From: Bacteroidota bacterium
GTDB taxonomy: Bacteria > Bacteroidota > Bacteroidia > B-17B0 > Aurantibacillaceae
Reading direction: 5' to 3'
NCBI GenBank assembly: GCA_030684395.1
Contig: JAUXTT010000010.1
Location: 62,001 to 126,000, forward strand
DNA: 64,000 nucleotides
Below the pieces are notes generated by a model. That model ran no database searches. It saw nothing but the letters and a program-made list of their open reading frames with translations, and was not told where the DNA came from. Every line of letters begins with the position of its first letter. The stretch's first letter is position 1. Shown one piece after another: positions 1 to 8,772 of this stretch. The position numbers were made by a program, and so were the translations under genes.

Positions 1-2136
1 AAGATCTATTTCTGTGGTTTTTTCACTTAGTATGGACGAATAAATCAAGACTCCTTGCATGTCGTAAATATGTATTGGCGAGACTTCATTTGTAACAATA
101 TTAAATGTATTACTAAAGGGGTTCGGGTAAACTTTTATTTTTTTAGTTGTGGTATATTCTATAGTGCTTACCTCATCTGCCAACACGTATACTATTTGAA
201 TAACTGTATCTGAACAATCGTTAAATTCAGCAATCAGGATAATCGCATAGGTGCCACTTGAATCATAATGGTGGGCAGGAGGAATAAAAGAATTATTGGT
301 AACACTTCCATCTCCAAAATCCCATAAATACGAGGAGGCACCTGTTGAAGTGTTTTGTAAAACAAGACTATCGTTACTGCCTGCAAATAGGGTGTCATTT
401 AAGTAGGTGAATCCGGCATAAACCGGTGCAGGCTCGGTAACAGTTATTTCTTTTGTAAAATAACCACATATGCTGTTTATATCCTGTATTTGCACGGAAT
501 AAAGACCGGCTGCTAAATTCTGAAGAGTATCCTCAAGAAAAGTATTCAAAGTTTGTTGGATGAGGTTGTTTGTGCTGTTAAACCATAAATAATCCCATGG
601 CCCTATGCCTTTTCCTGCCGCTATAGCTTTCCCATCCATATAATTGTTACAGCTAGCACTTATGGCACTTGTTTTATTGGTTGCGGAAACATGCAGTATA
701 AATCTGGCTGTAGCAGTTGTATCGGAAATAAAAAAAGTATAGTTTGAAGAATCATTAAGAATAGTTTTTATTCCGGTTGTAATATCTTCAAGTACTATGC
801 AAAAATTGGAAAGAATTAGTGAGGAAGAATCTACACTTATAGTGTAATTACCCGATACACCAACTAATGTTTTTACCGGTATTTGAGTTGCAGAAGTTAT
901 TAAAGGCAAGCTGTTAATAGACATGTCTGTTTTTAAAGAATCCAATGTACTAATGGCGGGAACCTGAAGATTTGAACTAAATAGTTTTCTGGCATCCATG
1001 GAAGCATCATAACTATTAGTTGCCAAATCATCAAACAGTAAAATCGTTTCATCTTTAAAATTATTACCGTTTATGGTTAATTTTAAGGACTGATTGGAAA
1101 GAAGAGTGGGCTCCAAAAAGGGCTGATTCGAGGAAATTTTAATGTTTTCGGTACATGATAACAATGGACCTATTCCGTTTGTTTGTATCCAGAAAGATTG
1201 GGAAGAGGCAATCATATTTGATCCGCCGTTAGTAGATACACCTGCTACCCAACTGGCGTATTGCTGATTAGCAGAATTCCAGATATAAATAGCGTCATTG
1301 ATGTTGTTTTTTGTCCATGCAGCCGAACTCCAATCAATAGCAGAAGGATATGGATTTCCTATCATAACCCAACCGTCTTGCGTAATATCTCCACTTGGAG
1401 AATAAGTTACGGGAAATGTTTGATTAAATTTTACCGGAGGTCCGGTAACGTCTATTGTTAATGGAACAGGCCCAATGTAACACTGATATCCTTGTCCGGG
1501 AATTATCGGATCATTTGAACTTGGTGCAGGATTATATCCGTTATCACTAATACCTGGTACGGTTTCATCGTAAGTATAAACAGAAGTAAAAGAAAAATTT
1601 GGATACGTTGATCCGGGAAAACCGCTCGTAACAAAATTATCCTGCCAATCGTTAATTGTAACACCTGAAACAGGTGAAGCCAGAAATCTCCACGAAGTTG
1701 GGCCGGCTTCGAGATATCTTTGCATCGTGATATTTCCTGAGAAACTTCCTAGGATTGGTGCAATGTATGCTGTTCCAAGTGAATCGGAGACTAGTGTAAA
1801 GTCATATCCTGTAGTAGTGAAAGTACCGGAGGTGATTTTTAATTCGCCTGTTATTTTTTCGTTGGCACTTAAATATGAGCCCGCGCTATTATTTAATGTG
1901 AGATTTTTGAAAGATGTGAGAGAGCTTCCTGCAATTTTTTGAGCACTGCTACCGGCTAAAGTAATTGCCTCGCCTGAATCGATCAAAGATCCATTATTGA
2001 TAAAATCTCCAAAGAAAGAAATACTCCCACCGGCATGGATTTTAAAGTTACCATTGTTTGTGAATTGTTCTTGTGCTTTAGTCGGATTAAAAAACGAAAG
2101 AAAACATAATATGGTTATATGTGTAAAGTTTTTCAT
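1..2136 (-). CDS. Secreted T9SS protein with PKD-like domain (3' end cut by window)
   Basis: An open frame of 712 codons reads on the minus strand from ATG at 2136 to base 1 without a stop, so the C-terminus lies outside the window. It starts with a Sec signal peptide (MKNFTHITILCFLSFFNP, then ...TKAQEQF). The middle is rich in Gly, Ser, Thr and Asn, as in Bacteroidota extracellular adhesins. A PKD-like stretch (YLWDFGDGS) lies near residues 600-615, and a type A sorting domain (KVYPNPFSNTFNI) begins near residue 664. About 20 residues of that domain should be missing. The product is inferred to be exported through the outer membrane by the type IX system and attached or released at the surface. 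No enzyme motif was recognised. Confidence 0.85.
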   Translation of the reverse strand, partial: MKNFTHITILCFLSFFNPTKAQEQFTNNGNFKIHAGGSISFFGDFINNGSLIDSGEAITLAGSSAQKIAGSSLTSFKNLTLNNSAGSYLSANEKITGELKITSGTFTTTGYDFTLVSDSLGTAYIAPILGSFSGNITMQRYLEAGPTSWRFLASPVSGVTINDWQDNFVTSGFPGSTYPNFSFTSVYTYDETVPGISDNGYNPAPSSNDPIIPGQGYQCYIGPVPLTIDVTGPPVKFNQTFPVTYSPSGDITQDGWVMIGNPYPSAIDWSSAAWTKNNINDAIYIWNSANQQYASWVAGVSTNGGSNMIASSQSFWIQTNGIGPLLSCTENIKISSNQPFLEPTLLSNQSLKLTINGNNFKDETILLFDDLATNSYDASMDARKLFSSNLQVPAISTLDSLKTDMSINSLPLITSATQIPVKTLVGVSGNYTISVDSSSLILSNFCIVLEDITTGIKTILNDSSNYTFFISDTTATARFILHVSATNKTSAISASCNNYMDGKAIAAGKGIGPWDYLWFNSTNNLIQQTLNTFLEDTLQNLAAGLYSVQIQDINSICGYFTKEITVTEPAPVYAGFTYLNDTLFAGSNDSLVLQNTSTGASSYLWDFGDGSVTNNSFIPPAHHYDSSGTYAIILIAEFNDCSDTVIQIVYVLADEVSTIEYTTTKKIKVYPNPFSNTFNIVTNEVSPIHIYDMQGVLIYSSILSEKTTEIDL

Positions 2137-2139
2137 GAT

Positions 2140-2286
2140 TTATTTTATTGAGAAGTTCATATGGTTTATGGCCAAACTAGTATTATCTGTATTGTTTTCA
2201 ACCCAAATTTCTATTTAACCATTAGTGCCTAATGCAATTGTGGGCATAATCGTAACTACACCCTCACTGCCCGACACCTGTTCATT
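2140..2286 (-). pseudogene. Decayed C-terminal fragment of a paralog of the 2305-3117 gene
   Basis: Read on the minus strand, this stretch gives a peptide containing IEIWVENNTD and INHMNFSIK. It lines up with the C-terminus of the neighbouring secreted protein (LELWITNSV... TEMNLFAI). The frame holds an in-frame TAA where a tyrosine codon is expected, and no start lies upstream. It is best read as the tail of a duplicated gene that has otherwise been lost. The similarity was judged by eye over about 48 codons. Confidence 0.5.
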
Positions 2287-2304
2287 GTTTATTAATTTTT
2301 AGAT

Positions 2305-3117
2305 CTAATCCATTCCCATGGTAAAGCCAATGGCAAAAAGATTCATTTCTGTCACAGTAAAATCTGAACTACTTACCGAGTTGGTAATCCACAATTCAAG
2401 ATAATCATTTGTGGAAAGATCGGTCATTACATGTATTGCTGTTGAAACAATATCAGAAGAACTGCCCATTTTGGCTTGTACAAGACCAGTAGTAAGAGCC
2501 ACTCCATTTTTATAGAGAACAGCTTTAAGATTGCTGCCAGTTGAAGTAGACTTTACCGAAATAGTACAGCCTATATGACACATCTTTGGTTTCAAACCTG
2601 TATATTTTAGTCTGTTGTTTACACCGCCATTTGAAAATAAGTATGCTACACTTGAAGAAAAGCTACTAGTACCCGCTACTTTTACCCATGAATTGGCAGC
2701 CGGAATATTTGTTGTGGTTGTGTTTCCTAGCATTGATAGTTCGCCCATAGGGAATTTGGTTAAGGCTATTACATCTCCCGACGGGGTAACAGTTTTTACT
2801 ACCGAATCGTTTGTACTTACTAGTTTAACCCACTGAGCAGATGTTGTTGTGCCGGAATTATAGTAATAACCTAAACCTGGTGATAGAGCTGCATTGGTGT
2901 TATAAATTAGTAAACTTGTTGCCGGAGTTGGAATTGTAGTAACATCAGTAAGGGATGCCAAACTAATTCTTGGTGGTAAAAACCCTTTTGTACCGCTTTC
3001 CATTTCAAAGAGTGAACTGGCATTAATAGTATTGGGATTGTCGCCAATTTTCACTTGCGCTTTTATGGAAACACCAGTAATTGCTGTTAAACATAAACAT
3101 AAAATAATTTTTTTCAT
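2305..3117 (-). CDS. Secreted protein of unknown function
   Basis: 270 residues with a clear signal peptide (MKKIILCLCLTAITGVSIKA, cleavage before QVKIG). The N-terminal part (INASSLFEMES, GFLPPRISLASL, LLIYNT) is a pattern seen at the start of many Bacteroidota secreted proteins, where it precedes a variable surface domain. The C-terminal half looks like a beta-sandwich (alternating hydrophobics, no Cys pair). There is no sorting domain, so it may stay in the periplasm or be a structural surface component. It lies upstream of the T9SS gene on the same strand, separated by a paralog remnant. Function unknown. Confidence 0.8.
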   Translation of the reverse strand: MKKIILCLCLTAITGVSIKAQVKIGDNPNTINASSLFEMESGTKGFLPPRISLASLTDVTTIPTPATSLLIYNTNAALSPGLGYYYNSGTTTSAQWVKLVSTNDSVVKTVTPSGDVIALTKFPMGELSMLGNTTTTNIPAANSWVKVAGTSSFSSSVAYLFSNGGVNNRLKYTGLKPKMCHIGCTISVKSTSTGSNLKAVLYKNGVALTTGLVQAKMGSSSDIVSTAIHVMTDLSTNDYLELWITNSVSSSDFTVTEMNLFAIGFTMGMD

Positions 3118-3943
3118 AATTTCTTTATTTAAAATAGTTTAATTTAGATTGCACTCTGCGCTGCTTTTTCATGATAATTTGCAGTTTCAATATGATGCTT
3201 CGAAGCTGATTCTTAATGAGTCGCAATTTTTTTGTGGTTCTCACTGTTTTTTTTATTTTCTTCGGGAGCTACTTTTTCACTTCTGTTTTTGTTAGAGCCC
3301 TTGTAATTGGCATATTTTTGTTTTTTAAATGGTTTATAAATCGAAACAAAGTTGGCAAACTAATCGGTTTTATATCTTACACAATTCTTTTAAAGAATTA
3401 CATAATTCCCATGTCTTTCAAGATACTTTTCACTTCACCCCTGAAGTGTGAATATTTTAATTTATTTTAAAGATTACGTAATTATTCGCATTAGTATTAG
3501 AAAGGTTCTGACATTCAAGTTTGGGGCAGCAGTAACTTATTCAGCTGTTACTTAAGAATGACTTAGTGGGCGACCTTTGGCTCAAAATTTACCCCCCTGG
3601 CTCTTGGTGAAGGAAAAAATTGTTTGACAATGGTTCGATTCTGACAGCATTTACATTAATAGAGAGTACTGTTACACCAAGTGGAGTAATTATTGCCTAT
3701 TACAAGTGAACTGAAAAAATCAAGACGGGGACTATTGGAGCTTAAGGCTGAAATAAAATATAATTCACAGGTTGAAACATTATCACTTCTATTTTACGAA
3801 CACTATCAAAAAACAATTCAGCAAAAGGAAATATTAAAAACATTTTCGGGGATACAAGAGAAATAACTCTCTGCTTTTGGTCGTTCGTTGAATTATTGGC
3901 AAAAAAATATTTTCAAAAAAAGAATTGAAAGTAAATTTTTATT
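3118..3943. other. Long intergenic stretch without a convincing gene
   Basis: About 830 bases separate the divergent secreted-protein and marR genes. Short frames occur but none has a credible start and composition. One frame from TTG 3693 to TAA 3866 gives a 57-residue, Lys- and Glu-rich, helix-prone peptide (SRRGLLELKAEIKYNSQVET). It could be the last part of a lost gene, but I cannot name it. The rest shows no repeat or RNA that I could recognise. Confidence 0.4.
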
Positions 3944-3966
3944 TATCTTTGCAACTAAGATACTTA
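3944..3966 (+). promoter_or_regulatory. Promoter and possible operator of the marR-arr pair
   Basis: TATCTTTG at 3944-3951 fits the Bacteroidota -7 box TAnnTTTG. The palindrome TAAGATACTTA (3956-3966) covers the expected transcription start, 17 bases before the ATG. Its position suits autorepression by the MarR protein encoded just downstream. Confidence 0.45.
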
Positions 3967-3982
3967 ATAACTAAGAAATAAG

Positions 3983-4435
3983 ATGGCTAATGATAAAATC
4001 ACAGAATTAAGAAGGCTGAGTCAACAATATGCCTATAGCTCGATTCAAATGCACGAAACCATTGCACGCAAAGCTGGATTTCCAGGGACTGATCACAAAT
4101 ATTTAGGTTTTTTTCTGCAAAAAGGTGAATTAACAGCAGGTGAACTTGCTGATTTAACCGGACTAACCACAGGAGCTGTTACAGGCTTAATAGACAGATT
4201 CGAGAGGAAAAAACTTGTAAAAAGACAGTTTGATACAAATGACAGACGAAAGATTATTGTTGTGCCCAACTCGAAAAAGATAATAGCCTTATTAGAATCA
4301 TTTTATAAAGAATTCCAGGACGAGTCAGAAAAATTGATTGCTACATTTTCAATCAAAGAAAGAAAACTTATTGAATCGTATTTCGTAAAAGCGTTAAAAT
4401 TAATAGATAATACAAATAATAAATTAAAACAATAA
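3983..4435 (+). CDS. MarR-family transcriptional regulator
   Basis: 150 residues, the usual MarR length. The winged helix-turn-helix is visible as LTAGELADLTGLTTGAVTGL (residues about 51-70) followed by the wing KKLVKRQFDTNDRRK with the family DxRxK signature. N- and C-terminal helices would form the dimer interface. The stop codon is followed directly by the ATG of an Arr-type gene, so the two are translated together and the regulator probably controls the resistance gene. A palindrome at its own promoter suggests autoregulation. Ligand unknown. Confidence 0.9.
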   Translation: MANDKITELRRLSQQYAYSSIQMHETIARKAGFPGTDHKYLGFFLQKGELTAGELADLTGLTTGAVTGLIDRFERKKLVKRQFDTNDRRKIIVVPNSKKIIALLESFYKEFQDESEKLIATFSIKERKLIESYFVKALKLIDNTNNKLKQ

Positions 4436-4891
4436 ATGTTTAAGGAAATGGGAAAAAGTATTAATGACAATTCATTTGAGAATTCGAACAGTCGGTTTTC
4501 AGAGAAGTTCTATCATGGAACAAAAGTAAATCTGAAACAAGGAGACTTGATTGAACCCGGCTTTAATTCAAACTACGGACAAAGAAATAAAGCAAAATAT
4601 ATATATTTAACAGCAACCCTAGAAGCAGCGGTTTGGGGTGCTGAACTTGCCCTGGGAGAAGGGCGTGAAAGAATTTATATTGTAGAGCCAACCGGGGCAA
4701 TTGAGGACGATCCCAACTTAACTGACAAAAAATTTCCGGGCAATCCAACCAAGTCATACCGTTCTTTGTATCCCTTTAGGGTGATTGGCGAGATTACGGA
4801 ATGGCAAGGACACTCACCGGAGCAACTCAAAGTAATGAAGGATAACCTTGAACGACTGAAACAACAAGGCATTGAAGCAATAGAGGACTAA
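4436..4891 (+). CDS. arr: Rifamycin ADP-ribosyltransferase (Arr family)
   Basis: 151 residues. Arr enzymes transfer ADP-ribose from NAD+ to the ansa-chain hydroxyl of rifamycins and so inactivate them. The family core is present: FYHGTK (His27), KYIYLTATLEAAVWGAELA (Tyr57), YIVEPTGAIEDDPN (Asp92). The His-Tyr-Asp spacing of 30 and 35 residues equals that of the H19/Y49/D84 triad of the mycobacterial enzyme. The ATG at 4436 abuts the MarR stop; an ATG at 4448 is possible but less well placed. The cytoplasmic enzyme probably gives rifamycin resistance, though chromosomal Arr proteins may have other natural substrates. Confidence 0.9.
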   Translation: MFKEMGKSINDNSFENSNSRFSEKFYHGTKVNLKQGDLIEPGFNSNYGQRNKAKYIYLTATLEAAVWGAELALGEGRERIYIVEPTGAIEDDPNLTDKKFPGNPTKSYRSLYPFRVIGEITEWQGHSPEQLKVMKDNLERLKQQGIEAIED

Positions 4892-5352
4892 TTTAAGCTA
4901 GCTCGGTAGTTATTTGAATTAAAAATCTCAAGAGCTCAGGAGTATTCTAAGGACTTGGAAATCATCTATAAAGTCCGATAAGTTCAACCTGCAGGTACTT
5001 AACAGAAAATCCCTTGGTAAGGCTTATTTATTAATTTTTTTGTTCGACAAATTATCACTGAATTAACAAAATAATTTATCTTCAATTAGTTATGCGTTAG
5101 AGTTTGCCAGCTGAGTAAGAAAAATTAAAATTTAATTTCTGAACTTTCTGATTCCTTCTTTTGCGTTTTTTACTTAAAGGAAGCCGCAGCGGATATTACA
5201 GATGCAGTTTCGGTTTGCTTTCAAAAAGAAAGTTTCGGCAAGAATCTTAAAAATCGAATTAGTGTATCATAGGAGATATCATTTTTTTAGTCACATTTCG
5301 AGTTTAATATTAAAAGTATCTTTTACAAAGTAATTAGTAAATTTGAAGACAA
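4892..5352. other. Intergenic stretch of about 460 bases
   Basis: No gene is supported on either strand. The last bases carry TAAATTTG (5338-5345), a possible -7 box only 7 bases before the next ATG, which would make that message leaderless or nearly so. I saw no recognisable RNA or mobile-element end. Confidence 0.35.
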
Positions 5353-5775
5353 ATGAATTCAGACTCTGCTTTATTAGACAATGGCGCCGCTGAAATATTT
5401 ATTATTGAACGAAACATATTGTTTTGGAAATACAAACCTGACAATTATGTTTCTAAAAAGGATTTTCTTGAAATGCTAACTATAACGAATGCCTACGTTG
5501 AAAAATACGGAAAGTGTTATTTTATTGTAGAAGCTCCCGTTTCTATGAATTTCGAAGTAGAAATGTGGAGATATGTTAGTAAAACAAATTATGAAGATAG
5601 AATAGCTTTGGCGATTGCAATGTATACAACAGGTATACAACATAACATGATGGGTAAATCTTATGAAAGGAAAGTTACTCCATTGCTTCCTTTTAAAATT
5701 TTTAATAATTTTAGTGAATCCTTGAATTGGATCAAAACTATCTCTCTTGAACAATTGAGTGGCTTACAAACCTAA
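5353..5775 (+). CDS. Hypothetical protein, possible STAS-like fold
   Basis: 140 residues without signal peptide or membrane segment. It has short beta strands and helices (EIFIIERNILFWKY, CYFIVEAPVSMNFE, RIALAIAMYTTGIQ) in an order that recalls SpoIIAA/STAS-like proteins common in Bacteroidota. That resemblance is an impression and not a motif match. It stands alone between intergenic stretches. A candidate -7 box lies at 5338-5345, which would give almost no 5' leader. Function unknown. Confidence 0.65.
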   Translation: MNSDSALLDNGAAEIFIIERNILFWKYKPDNYVSKKDFLEMLTITNAYVEKYGKCYFIVEAPVSMNFEVEMWRYVSKTNYEDRIALAIAMYTTGIQHNMMGKSYERKVTPLLPFKIFNNFSESLNWIKTISLEQLSGLQT

Positions 5776-5892
5776 AATCCTAGCAAGGTCCCTTATATCT
5801 TCAAGGAGTTCGTTTATATTTGGATTGGGAAGGAGTACGGATAAGGAACAAATTAATTTATTAAAAACTGAATACCAAAAATTAGAAAAACA

Positions 5893-6915
5893 TCAATACC
5901 TCCTTCCACAAATTCTTTCCCATAGATCAACAAAACCTTCTTTTAGTTTCATGTTTTTTTCATTGCCCCGCTCCATACCCATCATTTCCTCATTGTTTTG
6001 TTGATATAGTTTGTAATGAAAAACAAATGTTTTTTGCATTTCGCTTTCCAGCATGTTGGTTCTGCCAAATTTTACTGCGTACATATTAAGTGTATCGCCA
6101 TTGGTTTGCGCAATGGTGTAAGGATCGCCAAACCATTTGAGTATTGCTATATCTTTTTTGCTTTTACATTCCTTCATTAAATGCTGATTACGCGGGTAGC
6201 TGTGCCATGTGATTGGATTCTGCCTGTGTAACAAACTAAATTCTCCAATGAAAACGCTGCTATCGTTGCTTCCTACTGAATACCACAAAACATTATTAAG
6301 CATGGTTGGATTGGTCATATGAGCTGTTACCGGAATATTATTTTTTGCAATCGATTCCTGAACAATGTTCTCTGCCTGAGCCTTGTTAATAAAAGTAAAT
6401 CCCAAATAAACACCGCAATAAATTAAAGTGGCTTTCGCAAGCTTATTTCTTCGTACTTCATTTCTTTTGTAAAAAATCGCGATCAAAATCATTATTAACA
6501 TAGGCAAAGTAAATAACAGATCAACAATCGCAAGCGTGTTTAATGAATAATTTTCATTGGTGAAGGGTAGTAAAAGTTGTGTACCAAAGTTCGTGCACCA
6601 ATCAAGAAGCGAATGACCCCACAAACAAGCCAGCATAAATACTAACATCCTTTGAAATGAAACTTTTTGCTTAAAAAGTTTAACTAAGACCCAGGCTATA
6701 GGAATAGCGTAAAGTGTTTCAATAAATAGGGAATGTGTATGCGCCCTGTGTTCGCACATGTAGGCTCGTGGATCGCCTAATCCTGTGTAAAACAAATCAA
6801 AATCAGGTACACTTTTCGCGATTGCTCCTAATAGCATTCCCCAACGCCCTATTTTTTTTCCTAAAAGCGTTTCGCCAATTGCAGCGCCAATAATAATGTG
6901 TGATACCGAATCCAT
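5893..6915 (-). CDS. YdjM/DUF457-type inner-membrane metal-dependent hydrolase
   Basis: 340 residues. The N-terminal 160 residues match the LexA-binding/YdjM-like membrane family: MDSVSHIIIGAAIGE, VPDFDLFYTG, CEHRAHTHSLF and WGHSLLDWCTNFGTQLLLPF, with conserved His and Asp residues likely to bind metal, and four to five membrane helices. The C-terminal half is a soluble domain of unknown role. Members are annotated as metal-dependent hydrolases without a proven substrate. The start ATG at 6915 gives the family N-terminus exactly. It is a single gene behind the GH25 gene on the same strand. Confidence 0.85.
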   Translation of the reverse strand: MDSVSHIIIGAAIGETLLGKKIGRWGMLLGAIAKSVPDFDLFYTGLGDPRAYMCEHRAHTHSLFIETLYAIPIAWVLVKLFKQKVSFQRMLVFMLACLWGHSLLDWCTNFGTQLLLPFTNENYSLNTLAIVDLLFTLPMLIMILIAIFYKRNEVRRNKLAKATLIYCGVYLGFTFINKAQAENIVQESIAKNNIPVTAHMTNPTMLNNVLWYSVGSNDSSVFIGEFSLLHRQNPITWHSYPRNQHLMKECKSKKDIAILKWFGDPYTIAQTNGDTLNMYAVKFGRTNMLESEMQKTFVFHYKLYQQNNEEMMGMERGNEKNMKLKEGFVDLWERICGRRY

Positions 6916-6966
6916 TTAAAGCTCTTTAATGTATTTATGTGTTTAAGCCTCAAATATCCGAAAAAC

Positions 6967-7075
6967 TAGTCGCCCCTCAAAAAGTATCCTGATAAGTGTC
7001 CCTGCAATATGAACAATACAAGTTTGACTGAATCTCTTTATTAATGAGGTTTGTGAAGTATTTGATGGGCGACTA
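6967..7075. repeat. Short inverted repeat bounding an intergenic segment
   Basis: TAGTCGCCC (6967-6975) is matched by its exact complement GGGCGACTA at 7067-7075. The 109-base segment fills the gap between two minus-strand genes. It could be a decayed miniature element or a long-range hairpin. No transposase or target duplication was seen. Confidence 0.3.
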
Positions 7076-7076
7076 A

Positions 7077-7847
7077 TTAATGAGTTCTTATATAGTTAAG
7101 AAAATTTACCTTATTGCCACTAAAAATATCAAAATCAGTAGTATCACTTTCAATATTATAGTGATCGGTTTTTTGCCACATCAGGTATCCTTTGTCTTTC
7201 CAGTTGTCCGGAACTCTGGGTTTTTCCTTGCCATTATATTCAGCTAACCACAAATCGTATACGGCCAGTTCCTCGCTTATCAGGTATTTATTGGAAAAGG
7301 ATAAACCACTGTAAATTATAGGTTTTTTCTTGCAGAGCTTTTCGACTTCTTTCAAAAACGCGAGTAGGTCTTTTTGCAAATTTTTAGGGTCTACTGCTCC
7401 AACCAGGCTTCCTCCTTCAATATCAAGAATAGGAGGAAGATCCATGCTGTCAAGGCCTTTGAGTGTTTGAACAAAAAACTGCGCTTGTTTGGCGGGGTCA
7501 TCATTGCTGCGGTAAAAATGATAGGAGCCCCTGATAAGTCCTTTGGTTTTTATCGTTTTCCAGTTGTTCTCAAAATCAGGGTCTGTGTAAGTTTCACCTT
7601 CAGTAGCTTTGCAGATAATAAAATCCAGCTTGTCTTCCGGACCTATTTCTGTAGTAAGATCTCCCTGGTATTTAGCTATATCAATTCCAAAAACAGGGCT
7701 TGTGTCTACAACAATTACAGGCTTTACATTATTTATAACAGTGTCTTTAACCGGCAGTGTGGCTGATGCTTCCGTCGGTTTTTTGGGATTACATGAAGCC
7801 ACACTAACACAAAAAGTAAGGAATAGAAAATTACGCATGCATTTCAT
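7077..7847 (-). CDS. GH25 lysozyme-like lipoprotein
   Basis: 256 residues. The N-terminus is a lipoprotein signal with lipobox SVASC. The rest is a glycoside hydrolase family 25 barrel: FGIDIAKYQG (first catalytic-face Asp), FIICKATEGETYTDPDF, GSYHFYRSNDD, PPILDIEGG (the DxE pair of the active site), PIIYSGLSF and LWLAEYNG. The family cleaves the beta-1,4 bond of peptidoglycan. A cell-attached member could serve in wall remodelling or against prey or competitors. An alternative ATG lies three codons in. Confidence 0.9.
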   Translation of the reverse strand: MKCMRNFLFLTFCVSVASCNPKKPTEASATLPVKDTVINNVKPVIVVDTSPVFGIDIAKYQGDLTTEIGPEDKLDFIICKATEGETYTDPDFENNWKTIKTKGLIRGSYHFYRSNDDPAKQAQFFVQTLKGLDSMDLPPILDIEGGSLVGAVDPKNLQKDLLAFLKEVEKLCKKKPIIYSGLSFSNKYLISEELAVYDLWLAEYNGKEKPRVPDNWKDKGYLMWQKTDHYNIESDTTDFDIFSGNKVNFLNYIRTH

Positions 7848-7932
7848 ATTTTATAGATAAAAATAGAAAAAATTCCGTTGAAAATCATCAAAAAAAATCG
7901 AGATACCCTACCTGCAGGGATACTGTATGGAT

Positions 7933-7975
7933 AAAGAAAAAGTCTGTTCTCAATTTTGGAGACTGCTTTTTCTTT
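7933..7975 (-). terminator. Hairpin terminator behind the SET gene
   Basis: AAAGAAAAAG (7933-7942) pairs with CTTTTTCTTT (7966-7975), with an inner GTCT/AGAC stem. It lies between the SET gene end and the GH25 gene, and on the minus strand the outer arm ends in a T-rich tract. Confidence 0.5.
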
Positions 7976-8009
7976 GTTTACAGTAAAACATAAAGCTTTG
8001 TAAGTAAAT

Positions 8010-8423
8010 TCACAAAAGCTTTTTTTTCTTCATCCGTTTCTTCATATAGTTCCAGTAATGATCTGTATAATTCACAAATATCTCCTCCCCTGCTTTTATA
8101 TCACGCGAAGCCACAATAAAACATTTGTCTCCAAAGATCATATAATCACTGTTATTGCGAATACCTTTCACCCGGGTAAGACCTGCAGCATCGTTTGCAT
8201 AACGCGCTTTGTACTGTGGAGTATGCATAGCGTCAATGCAAAGGTCGCGTCTTACAAAAAATAAATACTGGTCTACTTCATTCCTTGCACGGCGGCGATA
8301 TTCGTTATACCCAATGATCTCGCCCCGGTATTCGATGATCTTACTGTCCTTGCGAATGGCTTTTGTGGTGAATAAACCTTTTCCACATCCCGGTAATCTT
8401 GATTTTTTGACAATTAGTGCCAT
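8010..8423 (-). CDS. SET-domain protein
   Basis: 137 residues, essentially one SET domain. Visible are the N-terminal RLPGCGKGLFTTKAI, IIEYRGEII, the RYANDAAG segment (where eukaryotic SET proteins have RFINHSC) and the closing GEEIFVNYTDHYW. SET proteins transfer methyl groups from S-adenosylmethionine to lysine. Bacterial single-domain members are widespread and mostly lack known targets. The pre- and post-SET cysteines are absent, as is usual in bacteria. Monocistronic. Confidence 0.88.
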   Translation of the reverse strand: MALIVKKSRLPGCGKGLFTTKAIRKDSKIIEYRGEIIGYNEYRRRARNEVDQYLFFVRRDLCIDAMHTPQYKARYANDAAGLTRVKGIRNNSDYMIFGDKCFIVASRDIKAGEEIFVNYTDHYWNYMKKRMKKKKLL

Positions 8424-8530
8424 TTATTAAATTGAACAAAAATACTAAAATGTTTCGTGTAAACTTGAGCTTTGAGAATAAAGAATAACTTAAGAGCACT
8501 TTATACTTCAAAATAGTATTATATTTGAGT

Positions 8531-8746
8531 ATGACTGAGCATTACGAAAATATAAAAAACAAAACCGTTTGCACTGAATGCGGCGGAAAAGAAATGGGCT
8601 TCGCTTACCTCTATGAAAAAAGTGGTACAGTTAAGGGCCATAGCAAGGTTCTTGGGATGCATGCATTTACAGGAAAGGCTAATATGCTAATGATAGTCTG
8701 CAATACCTGTGGATTCATAGCCAAGAGCTTTGCCATTGCAAAGTAA
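8531..8746 (+). CDS. Small zinc-ribbon-like protein
   Basis: 71 residues with two CxxC pairs (CTECGGK and CNTCGF) 45 residues apart, a spacing that would form one zinc ribbon. No signal peptide. The ATG at 8531 is preferred to the TTG two codons upstream. TATATTTG at 8520-8527 fits a -7 box and would give a leaderless message. Function unknown; nucleic-acid or protein binding is a guess from the fold. Confidence 0.7.
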   Translation: MTEHYENIKNKTVCTECGGKEMGFAYLYEKSGTVKGHSKVLGMHAFTGKANMLMIVCNTCGFIAKSFAIAK

Positions 8747-8772
8747 TAGCGCAAAGGCCTTTTGATACTTAA

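Noticed and set aside
3216-3470. 84-codon plus-strand frame of very Phe-rich protein
   Set aside because: Composition is that of translated AT-rich noncoding DNA; no motif, promoter or neighbour supports it.
7374-7860. Plus-strand frames opposite the GH25 gene
   Set aside because: The minus-strand gene has a full lysozyme family signature and signal peptide; the plus frames are its shadow.
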